This document shows positions 1-8,029 of a stretch of DNA of 64,000 nucleotides, in pieces. Each line of letters begins with the position of its first letter. The first letter of the stretch is position 1. The notes beneath the pieces are model-generated. The model was not told where the DNA came from, did not search any database, and worked only from the letters and a program-made list of their open reading frames with translations. Made by a program: the position numbers and the translations under genes. Location of the stretch: contig NZ_NGUQ01000033.1 of the NCBI RefSeq assembly GCF_002179965.1, positions 62,001-126,000 of the forward strand, read 5' to 3'. The stretch is from Pandoraea sp. PE-S2T-3 (lineage in GTDB: Bacteria; Pseudomonadota; Gammaproteobacteria; Burkholderiales; Burkholderiaceae).

Positions 1-2
1 AT

Positions 3-515
3 GAACAGGTGAAGCATTGGCTGGGGCAGGGCGCGGCGGGCGTGCAATTGGGAACGGCATTCGCCGTGACTGAGGAATCCGACGCCCATCCAGCCTTCAA
101 GGAAGTGCTCGCTACCGCCCGCCCCGAAGACATCGCGGAATTCACCAGCGTGGCGGGTTTGCCGGCGCGCGCAGTCCTCACGCCGTGGCTCAAGCGCTAT
201 CTCTCTCGTGAGACGGCATTGCAGGCGAAGGCGAAAGTGCGTCAGTGTCTGGAAGGCTTCGACTGCCTTCAGGCGTGCGGCTTGCGTGATGGCGTGGCCC
301 GTATCGGCCAGTTCTGCATCGATCTGAAACTGGCGCAGGCCGTGCGCGGCGACGTGGCGCGCGGGCTGTTCTTCCGGGGACGCGATCCGCTGCCGTTTGG
401 CGAACGCATCCGGCCCGTGGCGGACCTGATGCGCTACTTGCTGACCGGCGAGTCGCCTGCGGATGGGCCGGATGCCGTCGATGCGGCCGATGCCACGCCA
501 GTCGCCATCGCCTGA
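3..515 (+). CDS. Nitronate monooxygenase, C-terminal part (cut by window edge)
   Basis: C-terminal ~170 residues of an FMN-dependent nitronate monooxygenase (2-nitropropane dioxygenase family), which oxidises alkyl nitronates. The reading frame is open at the left edge, so the true start lies outside the window; the GTG at 9 is internal. The segment GAAGVQLGTAF is the family's C-terminal FMN phosphate-binding signature of the TIM barrel, and the rest is the usual helical tail. A second, full-length family member lies at 30704-31648. The last 82 bp overlap, antisense, the 3' end of the next gene. Family call confident; substrate unknown. Confidence 0.85.
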   Translation, partial: EQVKHWLGQGAAGVQLGTAFAVTEESDAHPAFKEVLATARPEDIAEFTSVAGLPARAVLTPWLKRYLSRETALQAKAKVRQCLEGFDCLQACGLRDGVARIGQFCIDLKLAQAVRGDVARGLFFRGRDPLPFGERIRPVADLMRYLLTGESPADGPDAVDAADATPVAIA

Positions 516-1132
516 CCGTTGCTGGTGCTGGTGCTGGTGCCGCCAGTGACGCTAGTGCTGCTGGCTCCGGCAGCGCCTGAAGTCCCGCTATTGCGCGCCG
601 CAATTCGCTTGTCGAAGAAGGCGGCCAGCGCGGGATCGTTCACGCTCAGATCGAACTGCCGGTCATTGACCGCATTGAAATAGTTGTCGCAGAGATCCGC
701 CTTGGCGCTCTCGGTCGTCTGATCGTCGATGCTTCGCGAGTAGACGGTGAACTGCCGCTCGACTAGCATCGGCAATTGCGTGCGCAGCAACTCGTCAAAA
801 CTTTGCCGCGCCTGCGGGTCGGTGTAGGTTGCCTGCAACTCGGCGCGCACGCGGCGGCCTTCGAGCAAGTATTCGCGATGACGCGATTCCCACGCGCGTA
901 GTGCTGCGTTGCCATGCGCGCGCGTTGCCTCGCCATACAGGCCGCATTTCTGCACCAGTTGTCCGAGCACCTGCCCCACGCCCTCGGGAGAGGCAATGGC
1001 GGCGCCCATAAGTTCGGCGTCGCTCTTGTATTGCGGCGGCTGCGCCCACACCGTGGATGCCTGTGCGAACACCGCTGCACCGACGAGCACGCTTGCGCAT
1101 GCCCGTCGCCATGACTTGCGTTGTCGAGTCAT
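434..1132 (-). CDS. Secreted protein of unknown function
   Basis: About 232 residues. I chose ATG at 1132 because it gives a clean signal peptide: basic start (MTRQRKSWRR), hydrophobic core, cleavage after VWA near residue 30. The open frame extends upstream to 1264 but those residues look non-coding. The mature part is helical and charged, with two cysteines (in QKCGLYG and ADLCDNYFN) that could pair. It ends in a low-complexity Ser/Thr/Gly/Ala tail of about 50 residues, encoded partly by GGTGCT-type repeats near 520-540. No family recognised; probably periplasmic. The tail is encoded antisense to the end of the nitronate monooxygenase gene. Confidence 0.6.
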   Translation of the reverse strand: MTRQRKSWRRACASVLVGAAVFAQASTVWAQPPQYKSDAELMGAAIASPEGVGQVLGQLVQKCGLYGEATRAHGNAALRAWESRHREYLLEGRRVRAELQATYTDPQARQSFDELLRTQLPMLVERQFTVYSRSIDDQTTESAKADLCDNYFNAVNDRQFDLSVNDPALAAFFDKRIAARNSGTSGAAGASSTSVTGGTSTSTSNGQAMATGVASAASTASGPSAGDSPVSK

Positions 1133-1253
1133 TACCGGGTCATCAGGACGGCGTGCTTGGGTGGCCACGCTCTGGGAGATATCGCTTCGGCCGCGATTGA
1201 ATAACGGCATCTTAGCCGAAGTCGCGGGGCGCGTCCGGGAGGCCTCGCCAAGC

Positions 1254-2219
1254 CTATGCCGCACAGGCCTCCGGGCCGAGACGCGCCACCATATACCCGA
1301 CGAAGTCTTCCAGTTTTGCCGACACGTAGCGCCCGGCCAGATGCACCAGATGCATCGGCTCGCTCACGGTTGCGTCGGCTTCCAGCACGCGAACCAACCG
1401 CCCTGCCGCCACTTCGGGGGCCAGCAGATACTCCGGCAACAACGCGATGCCCATGCCGCATACCGCCGCCTGCAACTGCGCAAACGGGTTGTCGGCAATC
1501 AATCGAACATCGTGCTGCAAAGGTTGCAACGGCGATGTGCCAGTGGCAGCACGCGGACCGTCCGCACGGAGCCACTTCCCATGCGCATCGTCATAGCGAA
1601 AGCCCAGACAGTCGTGCCCGGCCAAATCGGCGGGTTGGCGCGGCACACCGCGCCGTGCCAGATAGGCGGGCGACGCACAGGCCACCCGCGTCACGCCGCG
1701 CAGGGTATGCGCGACGAGCCCCGGCTCCGGCAATCCGCCTGCCTGAAATGCGGCGTGAATGCCCTCTTCCTCCAGATCGACGGCGCGGTCCTTGAGATCG
1801 AGATCGAGCGCCACGTCCGGGTGCGTGCGCAAATATTCGGCAAACAGCGGCATGAGCAGGTGCGCGCCCACAGTCGTCGGCGCGCTGACACGAAGCTGCC
1901 CGAGCGGGCGGCGCGCCGCCTGCATCGCCGACGACGCGGAGGTCACTGACGACATCGACGAAACACCCGCCACCCCGGCGTCCGCATTCTCCACGCGCGC
2001 CAGCACCTCGGCACACTCGGCGAAATAGCGCGCCCCCAGCGCCGTCGGCACCTGCCGCCGGCCACTGCGATGCAGCAGCGGTTGCCCGAGCCGCGCCTCC
2101 AGCGCCTGCACATGACGCGACGCGATCACCGCCGACATCGCACAGGCGGCGGCACCGGCGCTGAGACTCCCGGCGCGTACCACCTGAACGAACACCTCCA
2201 TGCATTTGAGGCGGTCCAT
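1254..2219 (-). CDS. LysR-family transcriptional regulator
   Basis: 321 residues. An N-terminal winged helix-turn-helix (residues ~1-60, with SAGAAACAMSAVIASRHVQA in the recognition region) is followed by a LysR substrate-binding domain (~90-300, starting RPLGQLRVSAP). ATG at 2219 is preferred over an in-frame TTG at 2225. The start lies 2 bp past the cyoD stop, so the gene is probably the last cistron of the cyo transcript. It occupies the position where many beta-proteobacteria have cyoE or another assembly gene. The effector is unknown, and a role in controlling cyo is possible but unproven. Confidence 0.85.
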   Translation of the reverse strand: MDRLKCMEVFVQVVRAGSLSAGAAACAMSAVIASRHVQALEARLGQPLLHRSGRRQVPTALGARYFAECAEVLARVENADAGVAGVSSMSSVTSASSAMQAARRPLGQLRVSAPTTVGAHLLMPLFAEYLRTHPDVALDLDLKDRAVDLEEEGIHAAFQAGGLPEPGLVAHTLRGVTRVACASPAYLARRGVPRQPADLAGHDCLGFRYDDAHGKWLRADGPRAATGTSPLQPLQHDVRLIADNPFAQLQAAVCGMGIALLPEYLLAPEVAAGRLVRVLEADATVSEPMHLVHLAGRYVSAKLEDFVGYMVARLGPEACAA

Positions 2220-2221
2220 GA

Positions 2222-2602
2222 TCAATCGCGCAGCTTGGCCCGTTCGATCGACATGTGCGTCGGCATCATGTTGGTGTTGGCGTTATGCATCACCCACAGC
2301 GAGCCCGCCACGATGATGGCAATCAGCCCGGCCGTGCACAGGAAGATGGCCGAGTTCTGCCGCTGATCGCGCTTCGCACCGATGTGCAGGAAGTACACCA
2401 GTTGTACGATCAACTGCGCGACGCAGAGCACCACGATGGTGGCGAGCCCCATACCGCGCGGCACCACGCCGAGCATGACCGCACCGAACGACGCGAAGGT
2501 CAGCACCAGCGACAGGAAGAAGCCGATCACATAGTCGCGCAGGCCGCCGTGCGACGCGCTCGCCGCTTGGGTTTGTGAATTTGGTGAATGAGCGCTCGTC
2601 AT
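2222..2602 (-). CDS. cyoD: Cytochrome bo3 ubiquinol oxidase subunit IV
   Basis: 126 residues with three predicted membrane helices ([17 protein letters not shown], then the [18 protein letters not shown] region, then [19 protein letters not shown]). This is the pattern of CyoD, the small subunit that stabilises the CuB site of the oxidase. The start at 2602 (MTSAHSPN) overlaps the cyoC stop by 4 bp (ATGA). The longer open frame upstream to 2761 is read through cyoC and was discarded. Inner-membrane component of the aerobic respiratory chain. Confidence 0.9.
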   Translation of the reverse strand: MTSAHSPNSQTQAASASHGGLRDYVIGFFLSLVLTFASFGAVMLGVVPRGMGLATIVVLCVAQLIVQLVYFLHIGAKRDQRQNSAIFLCTAGLIAIIVAGSLWVMHNANTNMMPTHMSIERAKLRD

Positions 2603-3240
2603 ACGAACTCCCGCAGATAGACGAAGGTGAACACGCAGATCCAGACCAGATCCAGAAAGTGCCAGAACAGGCTCAGGCATTGCAGGCGGCGGCGCACTAC
2701 GTCGTCGAAACCGAAGCGGCGAATCTGGTCGATCATCACCACGAGCCACAGCAAGCCGCACGTCACGTGCAGCCCGTGCGTGCCCACGAGCGTGAAGAAG
2801 GCCGACAGGAACGCGCTGCGCCCCGGCCCGGCCCCTTCGTGAATCAGCGCCGAGAATTCATACACTTCCATCGCGACGAAGGCCGCGCCCAGCGCGAAGG
2901 TCAGCCACAGCCAGCGCTTCACGTTGGCTTCGTTGCCCGGGCGAATCGACAGCGACGCCAGTCCGAACGTAAAGCTCGAGAGCAACAGCAGCATCGTTTC
3001 GCCGAGCACGAACGGCAGCTCGAACAACTCGCGCCCGACCGGGCCGCCTGCCGTGTTCTGCGCGAGCACACCGAAGGTGGCAAACAGCACGCAGAAGATG
3101 AGGCAGTCGCTCATCAGGTAGATCCAGAAGCCGAGCGTGGTGTTCACGCCCGCATCGTGGTGCCCGTGCGCAGTGTCGTGGAGGTGGGCCCCGGCGTGCG
3201 CGCCGTGCCCGTGAGTGGGGTTGAGGGTTGCGCCGGACAT
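2599..3240 (-). CDS. cyoC: Cytochrome bo3 ubiquinol oxidase subunit III
   Basis: 213 residues, normal size for CyoC of the heme-copper oxidase subunit III family. Five hydrophobic segments are visible, starting with [20 protein letters not shown] after a His-rich N-terminus ([19 protein letters not shown]). The conserved subunit III features [13 protein letters not shown] and [13 protein letters not shown] are present. The start overlaps the cyoB stop (TGATG), so translation is coupled. Works with CyoA, CyoB and CyoD in the inner membrane to oxidise ubiquinol. Confidence 0.95.
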   Translation of the reverse strand: MSGATLNPTHGHGAHAGAHLHDTAHGHHDAGVNTTLGFWIYLMSDCLIFCVLFATFGVLAQNTAGGPVGRELFELPFVLGETMLLLLSSFTFGLASLSIRPGNEANVKRWLWLTFALGAAFVAMEVYEFSALIHEGAGPGRSAFLSAFFTLVGTHGLHVTCGLLWLVVMIDQIRRFGFDDVVRRRLQCLSLFWHFLDLVWICVFTFVYLREFV

Positions 3241-5246
3241 CAGGCTGCCTTTGGAATGGATTGAGACTGGGGCTGCGCGGCGCGCAGATCGTCATAGCGG
3301 GCCCGCTCGATGCGCGCGACTTCCGCCGCCGGGACGTAGTAGTCGACGTCGCGATCGTAGGTGCGCCACAGGAACGTGGCGATGGTCGCCACCAGACTCG
3401 CGCCGGCCAGCCACCAGATGTGCCAGATCAGGGCAAAGCACATCACCGCACTGAACACCGAGACCACGAAGCCCGCGCCGGTATTGCGCGGCATATGGAT
3501 GTCTTCGTAGTGCTTCGGCTCACGCCAGGCGAGGCCGCGCACCTTGTCGTCCCAATGCTGTTCGAGCGAATCAATGTTCGGCACGTGCGCGAAGTTGTAG
3601 AACGGTGCCGGCGACGACGTCGCCCACTCCAGACTGCGCGCATCCCACGGGTCGCCCGTCAGGTCGCGATTGTCCTTGCGGTCACGCACGCTCACCACCA
3701 ACTGCACGATGAACGCCAGAATACCCAGACCGATCACGGCGGCGCCCACGGCGGCCACGATCAGATACGGCTGCCAATCGGCCTGCACGTAGTGGTTCAT
3801 GCGGCGCGTCATGCCCTTGAAGCCGAGCACATACAGCGGCATGAAGGCCAGATAGAAGCCCACCAGCCAGCAGAAGAACGAAATCTTGCCCCAGCGCTCG
3901 TTGAGCGTGAAACCGAACACCTTCGGGAACCAGAACGTAATCCCGGCCAGACACCCGAACACCACGCCGCCGATGATCACGTTGTGGAAGTGCGCCACGA
4001 GGAACAGCGAGTTGTGCAGCACGAAGTCCGCGCCCGGCACGGCCAGCAGCACACCGGTCATGCCGCCGATCGCAAACGTCACCATGAAGCCGATGGTCCA
4101 GAGCGTGGACGAGTGGTAACGAATGCGGCCCTGATACATCGTGAAGAGCCAGTTGAACAGCTTCACGCCGGTCGGAATCGAGATGATCGTCGTCATGATG
4201 CCGAAGAAGGCATTCACGTTCGCGCCCGAGCCCATCGTGAAGAAGTGGTGCAGCCACACGAAGAACGACAGAATGCCGATCGACGACGTCGCGTAGACCA
4301 TCGACTTGTAGCCGAACAGCGGCTTGCGCGAGAACGTGGCGATGATCTCCGAGAACGCCCCGAACGCCGGCAGAATCAGGATGTACACCTCCGGGTGTCC
4401 CCAGATCCAGATCAGGTTCACGTACATCATGGCGTTGCCGCCGAGCTCGTTCGTGAAGAAGTGCATGCCCAGATAGCGGTCGGCGGTGAGCAGCGCGAGC
4501 GTGGCGGTCAGCACCGGAAACACGGCAACGATCAGGATATTGGTGATGAGCGCAGTCCACGTGAACACGGGCATCTTCATCAGGTTCATGCCCGGCGCAC
4601 GCATGCGCAGAATCGTCACGATGAAGTTGATGCCGGTGAGCGTGGTGCCAAGCCCCGATATCTGTAGTGACCAGATGTAGTAATCCACCCCGACCGTTGG
4701 GCTATACCCCAGCTCGGACAGCGGCGGATAGGCCACCCAGCCCGTGGCCGCAAAATCGCCCACGAACATCGACATCATGACCAGCACGGCGCCCATGGCG
4801 GCGAGCCAGAACGAGAGCGAGTTCACGAACGGGAACGCCACGTCGCGCGCGCCGATTTGCAACGGCACGATCACGTTCATCAGGCCCAGCACCAGCGGCG
4901 TGGCCACGAAGAAGATCATGATCACGCCGTGCGCGGTGAAGATCTGGTCGTAGTGATGCGGCGGCAGATAGCCCGCTTCGCCACCGGCTGCAACGGCCTG
5001 CTGGGCGCGCATCATGATCGCGTCGGCAAAGCCGCGCAGCAGCATGATGAGCGCGAGCACGATATACATCACGCCGATGCGTTTGTGATCGACGGAGGTA
5101 ATCCACTCCGTCCAGAGGTACTGCCACTTGCGGTAATACGTAATGGCACCGAGCAGCGCCGCGCCGCCCAGCAACACCACCGCCAGCGTGCCCATGATGA
5201 TGGGCTCGTGCAGCGGGATGGCGTCGAGATCGAGTTTTCCGAACAT
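3240..5246 (-). CDS. cyoB: Cytochrome bo3 ubiquinol oxidase subunit I
   Basis: 668 residues, close to the usual length of CyoB. This is the catalytic subunit, which binds low-spin heme b, the high-spin heme and CuB, reduces O2 to water and pumps protons. Visible ligands include [11 protein letters not shown] (heme His), [15 protein letters not shown] (CuB His plus the cross-linked Tyr), WLHHFFTMG (two CuB His) and [12 protein letters not shown] (two heme His). The K- and D-channel regions look intact. The C-terminal extension after residue ~560 is the part typical of quinol oxidases. It sits 3 bp downstream of cyoA in a tight operon. Confidence 0.97.
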   Translation of the reverse strand: MFGKLDLDAIPLHEPIIMGTLAVVLLGGAALLGAITYYRKWQYLWTEWITSVDHKRIGVMYIVLALIMLLRGFADAIMMRAQQAVAAGGEAGYLPPHHYDQIFTAHGVIMIFFVATPLVLGLMNVIVPLQIGARDVAFPFVNSLSFWLAAMGAVLVMMSMFVGDFAATGWVAYPPLSELGYSPTVGVDYYIWSLQISGLGTTLTGINFIVTILRMRAPGMNLMKMPVFTWTALITNILIVAVFPVLTATLALLTADRYLGMHFFTNELGGNAMMYVNLIWIWGHPEVYILILPAFGAFSEIIATFSRKPLFGYKSMVYATSSIGILSFFVWLHHFFTMGSGANVNAFFGIMTTIISIPTGVKLFNWLFTMYQGRIRYHSSTLWTIGFMVTFAIGGMTGVLLAVPGADFVLHNSLFLVAHFHNVIIGGVVFGCLAGITFWFPKVFGFTLNERWGKISFFCWLVGFYLAFMPLYVLGFKGMTRRMNHYVQADWQPYLIVAAVGAAVIGLGILAFIVQLVVSVRDRKDNRDLTGDPWDARSLEWATSSPAPFYNFAHVPNIDSLEQHWDDKVRGLAWREPKHYEDIHMPRNTGAGFVVSVFSAVMCFALIWHIWWLAGASLVATIATFLWRTYDRDVDYYVPAAEVARIERARYDDLRAAQPQSQSIPKAA

Positions 5247-5249
5247 GAC

Positions 5250-6302
5250 TTACTCCGTGAGCGAATTCGGCGCGATGGCCGGCGACCTGACGCCAGCCAG
5301 TTGCTGCGTCTCTACGCGGCAATTGGCGGCGGCGATGATGTCGTCGAGTGCGCTGCGCGTGCCGTTAGCGGCCACGCTGCCGTCCATCGGCCCCATGTAT
5401 TTGCCGACGATGGCGTCGAACAATCCCGGCATCACGTTCGCGTAAATCGGCACCGGCACGCCCGTGCCCGGTTGTTCAAGCTTCACGTAGGTGGGCGCGT
5501 CGAGCGTGTCGGGCGAGCCTTGCGCTTCGTGCACCCATTTCTCGAAGTCCGCACGCGAGGTCACGTGCGCCTTGAAATGCATATCGGAAAAGCCTGCGCC
5601 GCTGTACGCCGACGACATGCCGGCATAGGTGCCTGTCTGGTTGGCGATCAGGTGCAGCTTGGTCTGCATGCCTGACATCGCGTAGACCATGCTGCCGAGT
5701 TGCGGGATGAAGAAGGCGTTCATCAACGACTCGGCCGTGAGTTTGAACTCGACGGGCGTGTCGACTGGCAGCACCAGCCGGTTGACGGTGGCGACGTGGT
5801 AGTCGGGATAGATGAAGAGCCACTTCCAGTTGAGCGCGACGACTTCCACGCGCACGGGCGGTTTGTCGGACGCCACCGGCTCGATCGGCCGGTACGGGTC
5901 CAGCTTGTGCGTGGTCTCCCAGATCATCACGGCGAGTGCGACGACGATGATGACGGGGATCGTCCAGACGACGACTTCGATCTTGGTGGAGTGCGACCAC
6001 TTGGGCGAATAGGTCGCGGCCGTGTTCGATTCGCGATAACGCCAGAAGAACACCAGCGTGAGCACGATCACGGGCACCACGACGAGCAGCATGACACCGA
6101 GCGCGATCAGGATCAGATGCTTCTCCTGTTCGCCGACACTGCCCTTCGGGTCGAGCAATTCGAGCGTGCAACCGCTCATGGGCACCGTCGCGAGCAGCGC
6201 GCCGGCCCGGGCGCACCACCGGGCGAACCCCGTTTGCCAGCGCGTGCCGCTTATTCTGTCCGCCCGCTCCCGCGAGAGGGGCCAGACGTTATGCATGGGC
6301 AT
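5250..6302 (-). CDS. cyoA: Cytochrome bo3 ubiquinol oxidase subunit II, lipoprotein
   Basis: 350 residues. The N-terminus carries a lipoprotein signal ending VPMSGC (Cys45), then two membrane helices (HLILIALGVMLLVVVPVIVL and KIEVVVWTIPVIIVVALAVM) and a periplasmic cupredoxin domain. The cupredoxin lacks the Cys-x3-Cys CuA site, as expected for a quinol oxidase (region MVYAMSGMQTKLHLIANQTG). The start at 6302 has an AGAGG Shine-Dalgarno 7 bases upstream. First gene of cyoABCD; a 10-bp inverted repeat lies just upstream. No cyoE (heme O synthase) is in the window, so it must be elsewhere if heme O is used. Confidence 0.95.
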   Translation of the reverse strand: MPMHNVWPLSRERADRISGTRWQTGFARWCARAGALLATVPMSGCTLELLDPKGSVGEQEKHLILIALGVMLLVVVPVIVLTLVFFWRYRESNTAATYSPKWSHSTKIEVVVWTIPVIIVVALAVMIWETTHKLDPYRPIEPVASDKPPVRVEVVALNWKWLFIYPDYHVATVNRLVLPVDTPVEFKLTAESLMNAFFIPQLGSMVYAMSGMQTKLHLIANQTGTYAGMSSAYSGAGFSDMHFKAHVTSRADFEKWVHEAQGSPDTLDAPTYVKLEQPGTGVPVPIYANVMPGLFDAIVGKYMGPMDGSVAANGTRSALDDIIAAANCRVETQQLAGVRSPAIAPNSLTE

Positions 6303-6313
6303 TTCGAACCTCT

Positions 6314-6369
6314 ATGTATGGATACACAATTTGCGTTTCGAATGCTACTCACACGCATAATCCATACAT
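6314..6369. promoter_or_regulatory. Inverted repeat ahead of cyoA, possible operator
   Basis: ATGTATGGAT at 6314-6323 is exactly inverted as ATCCATACAT at 6360-6369, 36 bp apart, in the relatively AT-rich stretch 12-67 bp upstream of the cyoA start. The spacing suggests two half-sites for a looping or tandem-bound regulator, or flanks of the cyo promoter. The cognate regulator is not known from sequence; the LysR gene behind cyoD is one candidate. Confidence 0.4.
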
Positions 6370-6448
6370 CGCGACATAATGACGCAGGGAGGAACCTGTT
6401 GGCCCGGCACATGGCGCGCCGGCGCCCGATTGACTTGCCTACATAGCG

Positions 6449-7129
6449 TCAGCGCTGCCCGGCGGCCCGGGGCGCGGCACAGCAGTTTTGGGTATCGATC
6501 TTGCGCCCCCGGCACGACGGCAATGCGGGGGACGACTTGCACATCAGCGCGTTGGCCGGCCATGTGTAGGTGAAATGCCGGTCGAGCATGCATAGCTCGG
6601 CGGCGGCCACCTCGTCCGCTTTCATCAGGTCGACGCCCGGCAGCGTGACGCTCGCGAAGCCGCAGGCGCGCATGGCCTGCTTCACGCCGTCGGCATCGGT
6701 ATCCGCGCGCTGCCAGAATGTGTAGGGCGGTGGCAGCGCGGCGCGCGTGCCGTGCACGGCGGGATCGAAGTCCGGATCGGTGCCGAAGGTTCTGCCGCGC
6801 GGCACGTTGGCGCAGGCGGGTAATTCCGGTGAATCGGTGCAAAGGATGCGGCGGCCCTGATAGCGGAACCCGATTTCAAGCATGCACAGTTGCGCCTGCG
6901 CGGCGTCGTTGGTGGACATCTCGCGCGGGGTGATATTGGCAGGGTCCGGGAAGCCGCAATCGACCATGGCCCGTCGCACACCCAACTCGCTGACGCCCGG
7001 CTGCGTCCACAGCATGTATGCCGCAGGGGGTGGCTGAAACGGCCGCGTGGTGCAAGCGGCAGCGCCAAGACAAAGCAGGACGGCGCTAAGCGTCGTGCGG
7101 ACTAAGGAGACGGTTAGGAACATTGGCAT
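6449..7129 (-). CDS. Putative lipoprotein with two tandem four-cysteine repeats
   Basis: 226 residues. The N-terminus looks like a lipoprotein signal (hydrophobic stretch ending LGAAAC, Cys26). The rest is an internal duplication: residues ~38-106 and ~136-206 align, each starting YxxW/YxFW, then a CGF motif, an LCML motif and an SPxLPxC end. All four cysteines recur in register (58/156, 82/180, 97/197, 106/206), which suggests two disulfide-bonded modules. No family recognised by name. It faces away from the micropeptides and ends ~150 bp before the cyoA start region. Probably an outer- or inner-membrane anchored periplasmic protein. Confidence 0.7.
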   Translation of the reverse strand: MPMFLTVSLVRTTLSAVLLCLGAAACTTRPFQPPPAAYMLWTQPGVSELGVRRAMVDCGFPDPANITPREMSTNDAAQAQLCMLEIGFRYQGRRILCTDSPELPACANVPRGRTFGTDPDFDPAVHGTRAALPPPYTFWQRADTDADGVKQAMRACGFASVTLPGVDLMKADEVAAAELCMLDRHFTYTWPANALMCKSSPALPSCRGRKIDTQNCCAAPRAAGQR

Positions 7130-7479
7130 AACGATTTAAAAAGCGCCATTGAGTCGCGCCGATTATAGCGACGCCCCTTCCCCATCCTTTCGCGATTCCC
7201 AATGCCGGGGCACGTGCAACAGGGCACTGTGATTTATACGGGCCGACTATTCCGACTTTTTTCGAATCCCCGAAAATCCCCGCCAGATAAGGCATTCCGC
7301 TCATCGCTTGCGCCCCCGACTCATCGGCTTTTCACCGACTTGTATTAATCACAGTTTCGGCGCGGCAGGCCGATGACGATACTTCATTCAACGGCCAACG
7401 CAACACAGCAGCCGCGAAACACCGAAGCCAAATCGAACCCTGAACCGCAACTTGAATCGCTGAAAAAAGGAGCCACACC
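7130..7479. other. 350-bp non-coding leader ahead of the micropeptides
   Basis: No convincing gene on either strand. The stretch separates the divergent duplicated lipoprotein (minus) from three short plus-strand reading frames, so it should hold both promoters. A -10-like TATTAAT occurs at 7343-7349 but I could not find a well-spaced -35. Short open frames on the minus strand here lack coding character. Confidence 0.4.
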
Positions 7480-7566
7480 ATGTTCCCGTTCGCCTACCTC
7501 TTCGACACCTACGCCGAACCCGCCGCCAACTATGTGATCACCGTCGGCCACTTCTTCGGCTACTGA
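7480..7566 (+). CDS. Micropeptide 1 (28 residues), function unknown
   Basis: Short reading frame with ATG at 7480 and TGA at 7564-7566, preceded by AAAGGAG (7466-7472) at 7-base spacing, an ideal Shine-Dalgarno. The peptide is aromatic and hydrophobic (begins MFPFAYLFDTY, ends GHFFGY) with only two acidic residues and one His. It is the first of three similar-sized frames on the same strand. It resembles no family I know; a secreted signal, a precursor peptide, a membrane micropeptide or a toxin-like peptide are all possible. Translation is likely from the ribosome site, not proven. Confidence 0.5.
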   Translation: MFPFAYLFDTYAEPAANYVITVGHFFGY

Positions 7567-7640
7567 GCCGAACCAGCCGAACCAACCGAAACACCCGCCT
7601 CACCCTTAAATCGCCACACCACTGACTCAGGAGAAACACC

Positions 7641-7712
7641 ATGGCAGCTATCGCTTACTACATCGGCCGCGACGTCGTCCCCTTCATCGCCAGCCTGCCG
7701 ATCTTCAACTGA
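7641..7712 (+). CDS. Micropeptide 2 (23 residues), function unknown
   Basis: ATG at 7641 to TGA at 7712, with AGGAG at 7629-7633 (7-base spacing). The peptide begins MAAIAYYIGRDVV and ends SLPIFN: hydrophobic, with one Arg-Asp pair in the middle. Its leader (GGAGAAACA just before the start) is shared with micropeptide 3, pointing to a common origin or common translational control. Lies 74 bp after micropeptide 1 with no terminator between, so probably the same transcript. Confidence 0.5.
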   Translation: MAAIAYYIGRDVVPFIASLPIFN

Positions 7713-7761
7713 AGCACTCGTTACACCCACAACTTCGCATCTGAACAAGGAGAAACAACAC

Positions 7762-7839
7762 ATGGCCATGACCTTCATGCTTCAAGCCGCTGCGCTCGCC
7801 GGAATGATGATGGACTGCAACTTCACCGATATCTTCTGA
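7762..7839 (+). CDS. Micropeptide 3 (25 residues), function unknown
   Basis: ATG at 7762 to TGA at 7839, with AAGGAG at 7747-7752 (9-base spacing). The peptide is Met-rich (six Met) and nearly uncharged, begins MAMTFMLQAAALAG and ends with a single Cys and acidic residues (DCNFTDIF). Last of the three tandem frames; after it come hairpins and the terminator shared with the convergent C39-like gene. The lone Cys and aromatic C-terminus would suit a processed or modified peptide, but no maturase gene is visible next to it. Confidence 0.5.
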   Translation: MAMTFMLQAAALAGMMMDCNFTDIF

Positions 7840-7883
7840 TCGGTGGCGTCCCCCGGCGTCCCTACCCCACCGACACGGAAAAA

Positions 7884-7898
7884 GACCACTTCACGCGG
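7884..7898. repeat. 15-bp direct repeat, copy 1
   Basis: GACCACTTCACGCGG, identical to 8921-8935 about 1 kb downstream. This copy lies behind micropeptide 3 and runs into a small CGCGG/CCGCG hairpin (7894-7908). The two copies flank the C39-like peptidase gene. Confidence 0.5.
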
Positions 7899-7923
7899 GA
7901 ATGCCGCGCAGTCAAGCAGGTCT

Positions 7924-7949
7924 GACGTTCAGCGCCTGAAGCGAACGTC
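7924..7949 (+). other. Hairpin behind micropeptide 3
   Basis: GACGTTC at 7924-7930 pairs perfectly with GAACGTC at 7943-7949 across a 12-base loop. There is no T-tract, so it is more likely an RNA-stabilising or processing hairpin at the end of the micropeptide transcript than a terminator by itself. Confidence 0.35.
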
Positions 7950-7961
7950 CGCGAAATCCCG

Positions 7962-7997
7962 TAAAAAATGCCGCTTCGATCTGCGTCGAAGCGGCAT
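7962..7997 (-). terminator. Intrinsic terminator of the C39-like gene
   Basis: A perfect 12-bp stem (ATGCCGCTTCGA at 7968-7979 with its complement at 7986-7997, 6-base loop) is followed on the minus strand by a run of T (A-run at 7963-7968 on the plus strand). It lies 33 bp past the peptidase stop. The plus-strand side (TTGCGACCTTCT) is less T-rich but it may also stop the micropeptide transcript coming the other way. Confidence 0.8.
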
Positions 7998-8029
7998 TGC
8001 GACCTTCTGGAGACTCACCGCAACGCGGT

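Noticed and set aside
3228-4667. Long plus-strand open frame of 479 codons across cyoB
   Set aside because: Antisense shadow of cyoB: Arg/His-rich composition, no family, and the opposite strand encodes complete CyoB motifs.
7086-7304. Minus-strand 72-codon frame before the duplicated lipoprotein
   Set aside because: No ribosome site, overlaps the promoter region and the lipoprotein start, no similarity recognised.
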